A DNA stretch of 64,000 nucleotides from an uncultured Pseudomonadales bacterium (GTDB lineage Bacteria > Pseudomonadota > Gammaproteobacteria > Pseudomonadales > Azotimanducaceae), in NCBI GenBank assembly GCA_951813515.1, contig OX638346.1, positions 3,093,617 to 3,157,616 on the forward strand. Direction: 5' to 3'. Below the pieces are notes generated by a model. That model did not search any database, was not told the origin of the DNA, and saw nothing but the letters and a program-made list of their open reading frames with translations. Of the stretch, positions 46,026-54,214 are shown one piece after another. Each line of letters begins with the position of its first letter. The stretch's first letter is position 1. The translations under genes and the position numbers were made by a program.

Positions 46026-47198
46026 ATGCGCATGATTTCCAGATGTTCGTCATGCACTTGCATGGCCCTGTTGGTCATGTCGCAGGCTGCGGCAGAGCCC
46101 GTTGCACGCGGAGTGGTTCTCGACGAAGAGACCAACCGTTACCACGTGTATCCGGGAGGCGATATCCAGGCTGCCCTCGAGGCCGCAGCCGACAACAGCC
46201 AGCACAAGACCGTCACGGTACATGCAGGAACGTACCGGCCTGACAGCGCCAGGCAGGCGCTGATCTGGTTCAACCGGCGTCACGACGGCATTCTGCTGCA
46301 GGCTGAAGGGGAGGTCATTCTGACGGCCGCAAACCCCGACATTGCGAACAGGGCCGATGCCAGTTTCCCGGCCGTGGTCAATCACGTGGTCTATTTCGGC
46401 GACGGCATCAGCCGCGCGACGGTGTTCGACGGTTTCAGGATCACCGGCGCCAACGGTTTTCTGACCTACGGCGGGCCGAACATCGAGTCCAGCAAGGAAC
46501 TGCGCAGGTCGCTCTTCTTTTATCGGGACGGCGGGGCCATCAAGATATTCGGCAGATCCTATCCGACCATCCGGAACATCGAGGTCTACGACAATTTCGC
46601 AAACCCGTGCGCGGGCGGAATCTCCATCGAGCATGGGCCGAATCCGCTCAGCAGAACGCCGGTGCTGATCGAGAACTGCGTCATGCGCAACAATCGCGCC
46701 GAGATCACCGGCGCGGCGATCGATGTCCTGCCGTTGGGTCACGCCCAGATCAGGAATTGCCTGTTCGTCGGCAACGTCGCCAACGTCGGAGAGGACTGGA
46801 TCAGCGGCGCCGTGCCTTACAACGCAAAGCACGGCTCGGGCGCGCTGACGGTTTTCGAAACCGCAAGGGCGACCGTAAGCAACAGCACGTTCACGGGCAA
46901 CTGGGCGGGTGTCGACGATCGGGCCGACGGGAGTGCGTATCGCGACAACATCTTCTGGCAGAACAACCTTCCGGGCGGAATTGCCAAAGGCGCGCGCTAC
47001 GAGATGGACATCGTCAATTCAGATAGCGTCAGGGGCAATTTTGTCAACGGCGACCTGGATGATGTGCAGAACAGCATCGACACGGAGCGCAATACCCTGA
47101 ACGCGCCGGATCCGCTGTTCGACGAGGATTTCGTGCCGACGGCGCCGGAATACTCGGAAGTCGGTTACCGGCCCTTTGGTGCCGGCAAAGACGACTGA
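46026..47198 (+). CDS. Secreted right-handed beta-helix repeat protein
   Basis: 390 residues with a signal peptide (CMALLVMSQAAAEP). After YPGGDIQAALEAAADNSQHK, typical of the entry to pectate-lyase-like helices, come repeating coils (TVTVHAGTYRPDS; GILLQAEGEVILTAAN; ATVFDGFRITGANGF; YPTIRNIEVYDNFANPCAGG; PVLIENCVMRNNRAEITGAA; AQIRNCLFVGNVANVGED; ATVSNSTFTGNWAGVDD). Such proteins are polysaccharide lyases, epimerases or structural surface proteins. No catalytic set of lyases is recognised. The C-terminal EDFVPTAPEYSEVGYRPFGA resembles choice-of-anchor beta-helix endings. Start ATG 46026 or 46032. Confidence 0.85.
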   Translation: MRMISRCSSCTCMALLVMSQAAAEPVARGVVLDEETNRYHVYPGGDIQAALEAAADNSQHKTVTVHAGTYRPDSARQALIWFNRRHDGILLQAEGEVILTAANPDIANRADASFPAVVNHVVYFGDGISRATVFDGFRITGANGFLTYGGPNIESSKELRRSLFFYRDGGAIKIFGRSYPTIRNIEVYDNFANPCAGGISIEHGPNPLSRTPVLIENCVMRNNRAEITGAAIDVLPLGHAQIRNCLFVGNVANVGEDWISGAVPYNAKHGSGALTVFETARATVSNSTFTGNWAGVDDRADGSAYRDNIFWQNNLPGGIAKGARYEMDIVNSDSVRGNFVNGDLDDVQNSIDTERNTLNAPDPLFDEDFVPTAPEYSEVGYRPFGAGKDD

Positions 47199-47205
47199 CT
47201 TCGAC

Positions 47206-47592
47206 TCACCACAAGACGGGCGCTGGATACTGGGCGATGGCGGCGTCGGGCGTGACAATGGTCAGCCCGTTCAGAATCGCCTGAGAGACCAGGCCGCGAT
47301 CAAATGGGTCCCGGTGGTGGGCGGGCAATAGCGAATCGTGGGCGGCGGCCTGCTCGTCGAACGCGAGCGGACGGATCTCAAGCCACTGCCTGCGGCTGGC
47401 CACGTATCGATTCGGAGAATCCGGCAAGGGCAGGCGACCCAGGCGGTGCTTGATGGCGATCTCCCACGCGGACAATGCACTGAGATACACCTCGTTGCCA
47501 GGATGGCGGCAACTGTCGCGGGCCGTTGAGGTCAGGCTGGAGTCGTCCGCAGCAAGCCAAAGGAAGGTACACGTGTCGAGCAGCAGCCTCAC
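47206..47592 (-). CDS. PIN-domain ribonuclease toxin (VapC-like)
   Basis: 128 residues. Acidic PIN positions: LLLDTCTFLWLA (Asp6), SALSAWEIAIKHRLGRLPLP (Glu about 43), HHRDPFDRGLVSQAI (Asp about 96) and TPDAAIAQYPAPVLW (Asp about 117). It follows the antitoxin with an ATGA overlap at 47589-47592, antitoxin first on the minus strand. Same toxin class as 37103-37501. A decayed copy of its last 20 codons lies at 48738-48800. Confidence 0.9.
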   Translation of the reverse strand: MRLLLDTCTFLWLAADDSSLTSTARDSCRHPGNEVYLSALSAWEIAIKHRLGRLPLPDSPNRYVASRRQWLEIRPLAFDEQAAAHDSLLPAHHRDPFDRGLVSQAILNGLTIVTPDAAIAQYPAPVLW

Positions 47593-47834
47593 TTGCCTGG
47601 GGCACCTTCGAAGGCGTCGAGCAAGTCGTCTGGCAGGGGATCGAAGAAACTCGCCGGCACTGTCATGCCGCGGTCGATGCCGACCGGCCGTTCTTCGCGT
47701 TGCGGGGGAGGCAGCGGTCGGATTTCGGCGATGGGCACGTTGCGCCGGCAGAGCGTGACGGACTCGCCTTTTTCCACTCGGTCCAGGTACTTGGAGAGGT
47801 GCGCCTTGGCCTCAGCTATATTGATTCTAATCAT
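47589..47834 (-). CDS. Phd/YefM-family antitoxin
   Basis: 81 residues. The DNA-binding N terminus reads MIRINIAEAKAHLSKYLDRV then EKGESVTLCRRNVPIAEIRP; the C terminus (SFFDPLPDDLLDAFEGAPGK) is the acidic, Phe-rich toxin clamp. It is translationally coupled to the PIN toxin. Together they form a complete type II module, likely self-repressed. Confidence 0.9.
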   Translation of the reverse strand: MIRINIAEAKAHLSKYLDRVEKGESVTLCRRNVPIAEIRPLPPPQREERPVGIDRGMTVPASFFDPLPDDLLDAFEGAPGK

Positions 47835-47958
47835 GGACCAATACTAGATTAGTTAGTTGGTCACATTCAAGGGCTGAGGCGGGAGTTACCCTGTCGTGCC
47901 GACGGTGCGGAAGTACCAGTACGTCATCATCTACAAAAGACCTGCTCGGAGGCCACGG

Positions 47959-48082
47959 TCAGGCCCGGATGACCTCGATGTCGGGACACGCGATCAGGCG
48001 TGTATCGGAGGTGACGAGTTTCAGGTTGAAGACTGCTGCCGTTGCAGCGATGAAGCGGCTGTTCGGCAAGCTCCGTGGGTAT
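47959..48082 (-). pseudogene. C-terminal fragment of a PIN-domain (VapC/FitB-type) toxin
   Basis: On the minus strand the sequence reads QYPRSLPNSRFIAATAAVFN, then LKLVTSDTRLIACPDIEVIR and A before TGA at 47961-47959. RFIAATA and LVTSDTR are the last two PIN motifs. Upstream of about 48082 the similarity stops, replaced by the promoter of the yefM-like gene, so the N-terminal two thirds are gone. Confidence 0.82.
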
Positions 48083-48138
48083 TGACCCGCTCATTGCACC
48101 ATACGTACACTAATACTGTACATATTTGGAGCGATCCG

Positions 48139-48423
48139 ATGATCCGGGAAACCACCTATACGCAGGCTAGAGAGCGTCTCGCGGCGCTCATGGATCAGGT
48201 TACGGATACGCGCGAACCCGTGTTGATCAGGCGTCGGGGACGGGAGCCGGTTGCCTTGATCGCCGCGGATGAGCTGGCCGGTTGGCTGGAGACGGCGCAC
48301 CTTTTGCGGTCGCCGAAGAATGCGCGGCGCCTACTGGAGGCGAGCGGGCGGGCGGCTCGGGGCGAAGGCGAGACCATGGATGTCGATACATTGCGGTCGC
48401 GCTTGGGGCTGGCCAGGGAGTGA
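48139..48423 (+). CDS. yefM: YefM-family antitoxin
   Basis: 94 residues from ATG 48139; the frame is open further upstream but those residues are not conserved. Motifs: IRETTYTQARERLAALMDQV and TDTREPVLIRRRGREPVALI (the classical RRxGxEPVVLI phrase) followed by SADELAGWLETAHLLRSPKNA-like helix and an acidic tail ending DTLRSRLGLARE. The last four bases, GTGA, overlap the toxin start. GGAGCGATCCG precedes the ATG and TACTGTACATAT at about 48114-48125 may be its promoter or operator. Confidence 0.92.
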   Translation: MIRETTYTQARERLAALMDQVTDTREPVLIRRRGREPVALIAADELAGWLETAHLLRSPKNARRLLEASGRAARGEGETMDVDTLRSRLGLARE

Positions 48424-48692
48424 CCGTCGGGAGCCGGCGTCAAGCGGTCATGGACCGGAATTTTCTTGCTGACCTTGAGCATTGGACGCGGACTGACCGC
48501 AAACGGGCGCTGCGAGTACTCCGACTCGTCGAAGAGGTGCTGCGAGACCCGTTCGCCGGCACGGGCAAGCCGGAGCGGTTGCGTGGAGAACTCGCTGGCA
48601 ATTGGTCCCGGCGCATCGACCAGGAGCACCGGCTCGTTTATCAGGTCGACAGCAGCCACGTTTACTTCCTGGCGGCACGGCATCACTACTGA
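48420..48692 (+). CDS. yoeB: YoeB/Txe-family mRNA interferase toxin
   Basis: 90 residues from GTG 48420, overlapping the yefM stop. I prefer this to ATG 48450 because the family's first strand (here RQAVMDRNFLADLEHW) begins upstream of that ATG. Signature text: ALRVLRLVEEVLRDPFAGTG, GKPERLRGELAGNWSRRIDQ, EHRLVYQVDSSHVYFLAARH, HY. The catalytic Glu (VEEV), Arg (SRRID) and the C-terminal His-Tyr are all present. It cuts mRNA on the ribosome when freed from YefM. Confidence 0.93.
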   Translation: MTVGSRRQAVMDRNFLADLEHWTRTDRKRALRVLRLVEEVLRDPFAGTGKPERLRGELAGNWSRRIDQEHRLVYQVDSSHVYFLAARHHY

Positions 48693-48737
48693 GGCGGCGC
48701 TTCGAGCGAACGGCCCAAGCTCGGCCGGAGACTCCCG

Positions 48738-48800
48738 CAACACAGGCGCCGGATACTGGGCGATGGAACTGCGGGGCGTGACGATGGTGTCGAACGGCAG
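48738..48800 (-). pseudogene. Decayed 3' end of a VapC gene
   Basis: Minus-strand text LPFDTIVTPRSSIAQYPAPV matches the C terminus of the intact toxin at 47206 (LTIVTPDAAIAQYPAPVLW). At DNA level GGATACTGGGCGATGG is identical in both. Upstream text bears no toxin similarity, so only about 20 codons remain. Confidence 0.75.
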
Positions 48801-48899
48801 CCCTTGGAGAGGTTGTCGAAACAACAAAGGTGATTGCATTTCAATGAGGTGCGTTCCATTTCGACGTTCGCGCCGGAAACAGACTGCGCTGCCGCGCCC

Positions 48900-48929
48900 T
48901 CGCGGCCCTCGGTGACACATGCGGGTTAG
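48900..48929. repeat. Dispersed 30-bp repeat, copy 2
   Basis: TCGCGGCCCTCGGTGACACA then TGCGGGTTAG, 28 of 30 identical with 27226-27255. It sits in a gene-free spacer. There are no flanking inverted repeats as at copy 1. Confidence 0.6.
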
Positions 48930-49072
48930 GAACATTGACTTCGGTCATGGACTGACATTGCACCAAGTAGTTGGTCATCAATGGCCCCGCGGGTGTCACG
49001 GATTGGTAGGGACCCGCGTTCCCCGCGCACCGACGGTACTCGAGTGCGAACGGGATGCCATCTCTCCTGACG

Positions 49073-51799
49073 CTACGGCTCCTTGACTTCCAGCAAGGTA
49101 TTCATTGCGCCGGGTTCCGAGACGACCTGCTCCTTGCCGGAAGGCCACAACACCCGGATCTCTTCGATCCTGCCGGCATCCCCGAGGCCGAAATAGAGCG
49201 GCATGCTGCTCTGGGACAGGTAGCCGGACTTGCCGTCCATGACCTGCGCGTAGGTACCGGTATCGGTCGTCAACTCCACCCGCGCGCCGATACCGGACCG
49301 GTTCGAGGTGGTGCCTTCGAGGCGGACCTTGAGGTACCGGGTCCTGTCGGACACCGATGTCAGGTTGTTCACCAGGACCATGGGTTCCGCTCCGAATTCG
49401 TTGGTAACGATGTCCAGGTCACCATCGTTATCGAGATCGAATATGACGGAGGCCCGGGTTCCCATGGCGCCCCAGATCTCCACCAGCCCGCTGCGGCCCT
49501 CGCAGGCCCAGAAGTCGGCATCCACCTCGTCGTCACAATCCAGGGTGAACCAGCGCACCGCCGACAGTCGATCACGTCGCGGCTCTACGCCGAGGATGAA
49601 CTCGGCGTCGCGGAACGTTTCGCCGTTTTCGTTCAGCAGGACCGAGTTGACGCCGTAGCGGAAGGGGAAATTCATGCTGGAGGCTATGAACACGTCCTGA
49701 AAGCCATCGGCATTGATGTCGCCGGTGCTCAAGCCCCAGGGCCAGTAGTTCTCGGCGCCGATCACGTCGGAGACCTCCTTGTAGACCCCGGGGCTCACCT
49801 GTTCGAAGAAGGAGTTCCCGTAGATGCTGGTCTCGTGACTCAGGTCTTCATCGGATTCGCCACCGGTGCCGAAACCGCCACGGACAACTTTGGCGGCGGC
49901 GCTTATTTCGGACTTGTCCTTTTCGCGCTCGACGCCGATGTTCTCGCCCATGTCGGAGTGCATGTCGGTGATGTAGATGTCCATGAGCCCGTCGTTGTTC
50001 CAGTCGAAGATCTTGATTCCCATCGCGCCCCAGGAAGTCTGGGGGAAGACTTCCCGGCCCTTGTTGATGAAACGTTTGCCTTCCTCGTTCTGGTAGTACT
50101 GGTCATCCCCCTGCATGTTGAGCACGTAAAGGTCTGCCCAGCCGTCCCCGTTGATGTCGCCGGCGGCGGCATCGCCGGCCCAGCCCATGTCCTGCAGGCC
50201 GGCCTGTTCGGAGACATCGACGAACCGATGGTCGCCCTCGTTGCGGTAGAGGACGCTCTGCTCGAAGCGCTCTGGCATCAGGTGGCCAGCGAATGCGTCG
50301 CCGTACCCGTCGTAGAACGTGTAGTCGACGCCGCCATTGGATGCCTCACGCAGTTTCTCGGAGGTGTACTCGCCCACGTTGGTGAGGAACAGGTCCAGCA
50401 GGCCGTCGTTGTCGTAGTCGAAGAACACCGCACCGGAAGAATGGCCCTTGTGCCCGGTGCCGGATGCCTCGGTGATGTCGCGAAAACCCCCGCCGCCGAC
50501 GTTCTCGAACAGGCGGTTTCCCGCGCGAACGACCGTGATGTAGAGGTCTGCGTCGCCATCGTTGTCGATGTCCGCGAACGAGGCCGCGACGGAAATTCGG
50601 TCGGGCAGGGCAACGCCCGCCTTGGCGGTGATGTTCTCGAACCTGCCGTCGCCCGTATTTCGCCACAACTCGTTTCCGCCGGCCTGTGTGACGAACAGGA
50701 CATCCAGCCTGCCGTCGTTGTCGACGTCGGCGACCGAAAGGCCATTGCCGTGATCGTAGTGCACCGCCTTGTAGGTCCTCGCCGTGTCTTCGACGCTGCG
50801 ATGGCGAAAGGTGATGCCGCTCGCCGACAGTCGGTCGGTGAATCTGAACGCGTGGAGCACCTTGAAATCGGCCACAGTCGCGAGCTGGTCCTGCCGCCGT
50901 TTCCCCATTTCCGGCGGGCCGAAGACCGTCCGTGGCTGGCCGACCCGCGTGACTTTCGTTGGCGCCTCAATTGGCTTGTCTGGCGCAGCTTGCGCGTTGG
51001 GCCCACACATCTGTTTCCATTTCGGCAGATGACTCACCGCCTTGCAATGCTCGACGATTCCCTCGGCGTCTCCGTCCTGCATGTACAGTTGCACGAGCAA
51101 CCCGTGCGAGGTGAGCGCCAGGCGGTGCTCCGGTGGCAGACCGTCGACCACCTGCAGCAATAGTTCCTTGGCGGTGTCGTTATTGAGCCGGCCCATCTCG
51201 ACCTTGCCCAGGAAGAAGGCAACACCGATGGTCTGCGTGTTGTCCGAGCCCAGTCGGTCAGTGTAGATGTCGTAGGCCTTCTTGAGGTACTTGTACCCGG
51301 CCAGCGACTTCGCCTGCTCCGTCAGCCGCACGCCGGCGTCGTAGTTCAAGGCCGCCAGGAGCCCGACGTCATCCTTTGCCTGGGCGAGCCGGATGGCCCT
51401 GTCATAGAACCTCAGGTTCGGCCGTTGGTCGGGTATCGCCGCGGCATGGCCCTGCATCATGAGCGGGTCGATCAGTTCCGGCGCGTTCCTGCCGTAGGTC
51501 TTTTCGTATCGCCTGTAAGCGATATCGAGGATTTCCGCCGCCTCTTCATAGTGCCCGGTCTCGAGCAGCGTGGTTCCGTAGTTGTAGGTCAGGCTGGCGG
51601 TGTTCCTGTGGTCCGGGCCGTAGGCCTTTTCGCCCAACTCATAGGCGAGCCTCGCGTAGGGCAGCGCTTCGTCGAGGTTGCCGGCCTGTGCGTGGGACTG
51701 GTACTGCGCGTAGGCCTCGGAGAATGTCATGTCCGCGTCCTGGCCAAACACGGGAACCGTGACGACAAGGAAGGGAAGAAGAAAGACGGACCGCCACAT
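49073..51799 (-). CDS. TPR + FG-GAP/VCBS + ASPIC/UnbV secreted protein
   Basis: 908 residues from ATG 51799, which starts a signal peptide (MWRSVFLLPFLVVTVPVFG). Residues about 20-250 hold tetratricopeptide-like helices (AYAQYQSHAQAGNLDEALPY; TASLTYNYGTTLLETGHYEE; DPLMMQGHAAA). Then come at least seven FG-GAP/VCBS calcium-type repeats with DxDxDG cores (DVDNDGRLDVLF, DIDNDGDADLYI, DYDNDGLLDLFL, DINGDGWADLYV, DWNNDGLMDIYI, DINADGFQDVFI, DLDNDGDLDIVT) forming a beta-propeller. The C-terminal ASPIC/UnbV domain (RYLKVRLEGTTSNRSGIGAR; YFGLGDAGRIEEIRVLWPSG) closes it. Such CRTAC1-like proteins are secreted or surface-bound adhesive or carbohydrate-interacting proteins of unproven role. Confidence 0.9.
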   Translation of the reverse strand: MWRSVFLLPFLVVTVPVFGQDADMTFSEAYAQYQSHAQAGNLDEALPYARLAYELGEKAYGPDHRNTASLTYNYGTTLLETGHYEEAAEILDIAYRRYEKTYGRNAPELIDPLMMQGHAAAIPDQRPNLRFYDRAIRLAQAKDDVGLLAALNYDAGVRLTEQAKSLAGYKYLKKAYDIYTDRLGSDNTQTIGVAFFLGKVEMGRLNNDTAKELLLQVVDGLPPEHRLALTSHGLLVQLYMQDGDAEGIVEHCKAVSHLPKWKQMCGPNAQAAPDKPIEAPTKVTRVGQPRTVFGPPEMGKRRQDQLATVADFKVLHAFRFTDRLSASGITFRHRSVEDTARTYKAVHYDHGNGLSVADVDNDGRLDVLFVTQAGGNELWRNTGDGRFENITAKAGVALPDRISVAASFADIDNDGDADLYITVVRAGNRLFENVGGGGFRDITEASGTGHKGHSSGAVFFDYDNDGLLDLFLTNVGEYTSEKLREASNGGVDYTFYDGYGDAFAGHLMPERFEQSVLYRNEGDHRFVDVSEQAGLQDMGWAGDAAAGDINGDGWADLYVLNMQGDDQYYQNEEGKRFINKGREVFPQTSWGAMGIKIFDWNNDGLMDIYITDMHSDMGENIGVEREKDKSEISAAAKVVRGGFGTGGESDEDLSHETSIYGNSFFEQVSPGVYKEVSDVIGAENYWPWGLSTGDINADGFQDVFIASSMNFPFRYGVNSVLLNENGETFRDAEFILGVEPRRDRLSAVRWFTLDCDDEVDADFWACEGRSGLVEIWGAMGTRASVIFDLDNDGDLDIVTNEFGAEPMVLVNNLTSVSDRTRYLKVRLEGTTSNRSGIGARVELTTDTGTYAQVMDGKSGYLSQSSMPLYFGLGDAGRIEEIRVLWPSGKEQVVSEPGAMNTLLEVKEP

Positions 51800-51930
51800 A
51801 TGCGCCTCCGGGAACGCTTCGTGCCCGTAGCGTAACACCAGACAGGCGGTGCCCATCGCTGTCATGGCGCTTGCTGTATTCTCATTCTCCGCGAACAGGA
51901 AAAGTGCCCGAAGGGGCCAGGGGGAACAGC

Positions 51931-53061
51931 ATGGCCAACCCGCTCAAAGTCGGCATTCTGGGGGCCGGAGGCATTACCAACTCGCACCTGCCCGCCTACC
52001 TGGAACATCCCGACCGGGTGCAACTCACAGCGGTTTGCGACCTCATTGAGGATCGCGCCAACGCACTCGCGGAGAAAGCGGGAGTCGAAAACGTCTACAC
52101 CGACCTCGACGAGATGTTGCGCGAGGGGGATATCGATGCGGTGGACAACTGCACGTTCCACCCCGCGCACGCACCGCTGACGATCGCCTGCGCCGAAGCC
52201 GGCAAGCATGTCATCGTCGAGAAACCGATGGCGACCAACTTGCAGGAATGTCAGGCGATGGTTGCAGCCGCCGACAAGGCGGGCGTGACCCTGATGATCG
52301 CGCAGGATCTGCGTTACTCGCCTGAAGCGTTCGCGGTGAAGCGCTTCATTGACGAGGGAAGGCTTGGCGACATTTTCGCCGTTCGAACAAACCTGCTTTC
52401 GCCACGGGTGCCGCCCCGTATCGAGCGTGCGCGCCAGGACCGTTATGCCGACCGCATGCAGGGTGGCGGGACCCTGATGTCGGTCCAGGTGCATCACATC
52501 GATCTGCTGCGTTTCTACGTTGGAAACGTCAAGCGGTTGACGGCCCAGTGCAGGACGGTGAGCCCGCGGATGGTCAATGACGCCGAAGACCTGGTCGCTG
52601 CCATCCTTGAATTCGAGAACGGCGCGCTCGGCCATCTGTTCGCGGGCCCGGGCGAGACCCCCGAGGACGCGTCGGACGGCAGGCCCGTCACTGCCTCGAC
52701 CCGGTCATACATGCTCTACGGCACCGAAGGCACCATTCACTCGACGCCGGAGACGCTTCCCGAGCACCACCACTTCGGCAGGATCATGTTTGCGCCGACG
52801 GAAAAGCAGCCCATTGATCGCAGTATTCCCGCCGACGCGGAGCGGTGGATTCATCCGGCGTTCGAACCCATTGACACAAGCGGTGTCGGTCTGCCCACCG
52901 TCAAACCCTTCGTCAACGAGATCCTGCACTTCGAGGAATGCATCAGGACGGGCAGGGAGCCCATCAGCAGCGGCCGGGACAACGTCGAGACGATGAAGAT
53001 CATCTATGGCATCTGGGAGTCGTCCCGGACTGGCCAGGCGGTCGAACTGGACGCCCTCTAA
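51931..53061 (+). CDS. Gfo/Idh/MocA family oxidoreductase
   Basis: 376 residues from ATG 51931, ribosome site AGGGGGAAC. Rossmann motif VGILGAGGITNSHLPAYLEH (about residues 7-26), EAGKHVIVEKPMATNLQECQ carrying the catalytic Lys of EKP (about 95), and MSVQVHHIDLLRFYVGNVKR (about 190) with the His-Asp pair. The family interconverts sugars, inositols or aryl substrates with NAD(P). Divergent from the ASPIC/UnbV gene with a 131-bp gap. The edge gene at 1-945 is a relative but not a close one. Confidence 0.9.
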   Translation: MANPLKVGILGAGGITNSHLPAYLEHPDRVQLTAVCDLIEDRANALAEKAGVENVYTDLDEMLREGDIDAVDNCTFHPAHAPLTIACAEAGKHVIVEKPMATNLQECQAMVAAADKAGVTLMIAQDLRYSPEAFAVKRFIDEGRLGDIFAVRTNLLSPRVPPRIERARQDRYADRMQGGGTLMSVQVHHIDLLRFYVGNVKRLTAQCRTVSPRMVNDAEDLVAAILEFENGALGHLFAGPGETPEDASDGRPVTASTRSYMLYGTEGTIHSTPETLPEHHHFGRIMFAPTEKQPIDRSIPADAERWIHPAFEPIDTSGVGLPTVKPFVNEILHFEECIRTGREPISSGRDNVETMKIIYGIWESSRTGQAVELDAL

Positions 53062-53304
53062 CGACATTCCGAGACCGCTCGTTGTATCGACTCCGAATGC
53101 GGATGTTGTCGGAGGCGTCCTCGGCAGGCATCGAGTCGGGTGATCGTCGCACAGGGATTGCGGACCTGGCCGATTGCGCGTTTATCGCCACATCGTCACG
53201 CTCATGACGCTCATAGAAGCGGTTTGAATGCGTAAACGAGGCCATGGTAGTTTCGAAGGCGATGCGCCGAACGGCGCGGCCACGCGAGGCGAACGGGCGG
53301 TCCA

Positions 53305-54018
53305 ATGAAGCAGCATCCCCTTATCCCCGCCGAGGATCCACTGTATCCGAGTTCGGACGGCCTTCCCTTGGCTGAGAACGACTGGCAGCTAAGGACGATC
53401 TTCGGCGCTTTCGGCGCGCTGGACGTTCGCTACTCCGGTCGGCGAGACGTCTACGTGTCGAGCGATCTGCTGATCTACTACGAGGAGGGGAACCCGCGCA
53501 AGTCCGTCGCGCCGGACGTCTTCGTCGTCTTTGGGGCGGCGAACCACAAGCGCAACGTGTACAAGCTGTGGGAGGAGCCGAAGGCGCCGGACTTCGTTCT
53601 GGAGGTCGCGTCCAAGAACACTTGGCGAGAGGACCTGGGTCGAAAACGCGTGCTGTACGCGGAACTCGGGGTGCGCGAATACTGGCTGTTCGATCCGAAG
53701 GACGAGTACTTCGATCCGCCGCTGCAGGGTCTGGTCTTGCGGGAACGCGCCTATCGCGCGCTGCCGGCGCTCATGGAGAACGGCGCCCGGACGATTCGAA
53801 GCGACGTGCTGGGACTCGACTTGCGCGCGGAAAGCGGCGAGTTGCGTTTTCGTGACCCCGCGACCGGGCAGTACCTGAAAACCCTCCCGGAGGCGACGAG
53901 GTCGGAGGTCGAGGCGACGACGGCTCTCGCCGAGGAGAGGGCGGCGCGGGGCGAGGCGACGAAGGCCCTACGGGCCGCCGAGGCCCGCATCGCCGAACTC
54001 GAAGCGCGCCTGCGCTAG
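53305..54018 (+). CDS. Uma2-family putative nuclease with C-terminal coiled coil
   Basis: 237 residues. Core: SVAPDVFVVFGAANHKRNVY (Asp about 73), APDFVLEVASKNTWREDLGR (Glu about 99) and KRVLYAELGVREYWLFDPKD (Lys about 113), the same PD-(D/E)xK set as the gene at 45064. Unlike that gene it ends in about 50 residues of Ala/Glu/Arg-rich helix (EVEATTALAEERAARGEATK) suited to oligomerisation. The role is unknown; likely intact. ATG 53305. Confidence 0.87.
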   Translation: MKQHPLIPAEDPLYPSSDGLPLAENDWQLRTIFGAFGALDVRYSGRRDVYVSSDLLIYYEEGNPRKSVAPDVFVVFGAANHKRNVYKLWEEPKAPDFVLEVASKNTWREDLGRKRVLYAELGVREYWLFDPKDEYFDPPLQGLVLRERAYRALPALMENGARTIRSDVLGLDLRAESGELRFRDPATGQYLKTLPEATRSEVEATTALAEERAARGEATKALRAAEARIAELEARLR

Positions 54019-54157
54019 CTAGCGAGTTCGGCCGCGAAGATTCCTTGCTTCGGGCTCGCACGCAAGACCTGTATTGCGCGTAGGTCCTCGACCGCCCGCC
54101 CACGCGTCTGCGCGCAATCACGCTGGAGTCGTGGCAAAGCAAGCGCGCAAAAAAAAC

Positions 54158-54181
54158 AGCCCGCACCTCTCGGTGCGGGCT
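54158..54181 (-). terminator. Rho-independent terminator of the TonB receptor gene
   Basis: Stem AGCCCGCACC/GGTGCGGGCT with loop TCTC, followed on the minus strand by a run of eight T. It lies 33 bp past the receptor stop. The stem is identical to that behind the paralogous receptor at 42122-42154. Confidence 0.9.
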
Positions 54182-54214
54182 GCGCTAGGGACGAACCTAA
54201 GCTGGATTAAGCCG

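Larger units (their letters stand above)
48693..49072. other. Gene-free spacer with VapC relic and dispersed repeat
   Basis: Besides the PIN relic at 48738-48800 and the dispersed repeat at 48900-48929 (both listed), no gene is seen. The right edge holds the stop of the ASPIC/UnbV gene on the minus strand. No clear terminator was found. Confidence 0.5.
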
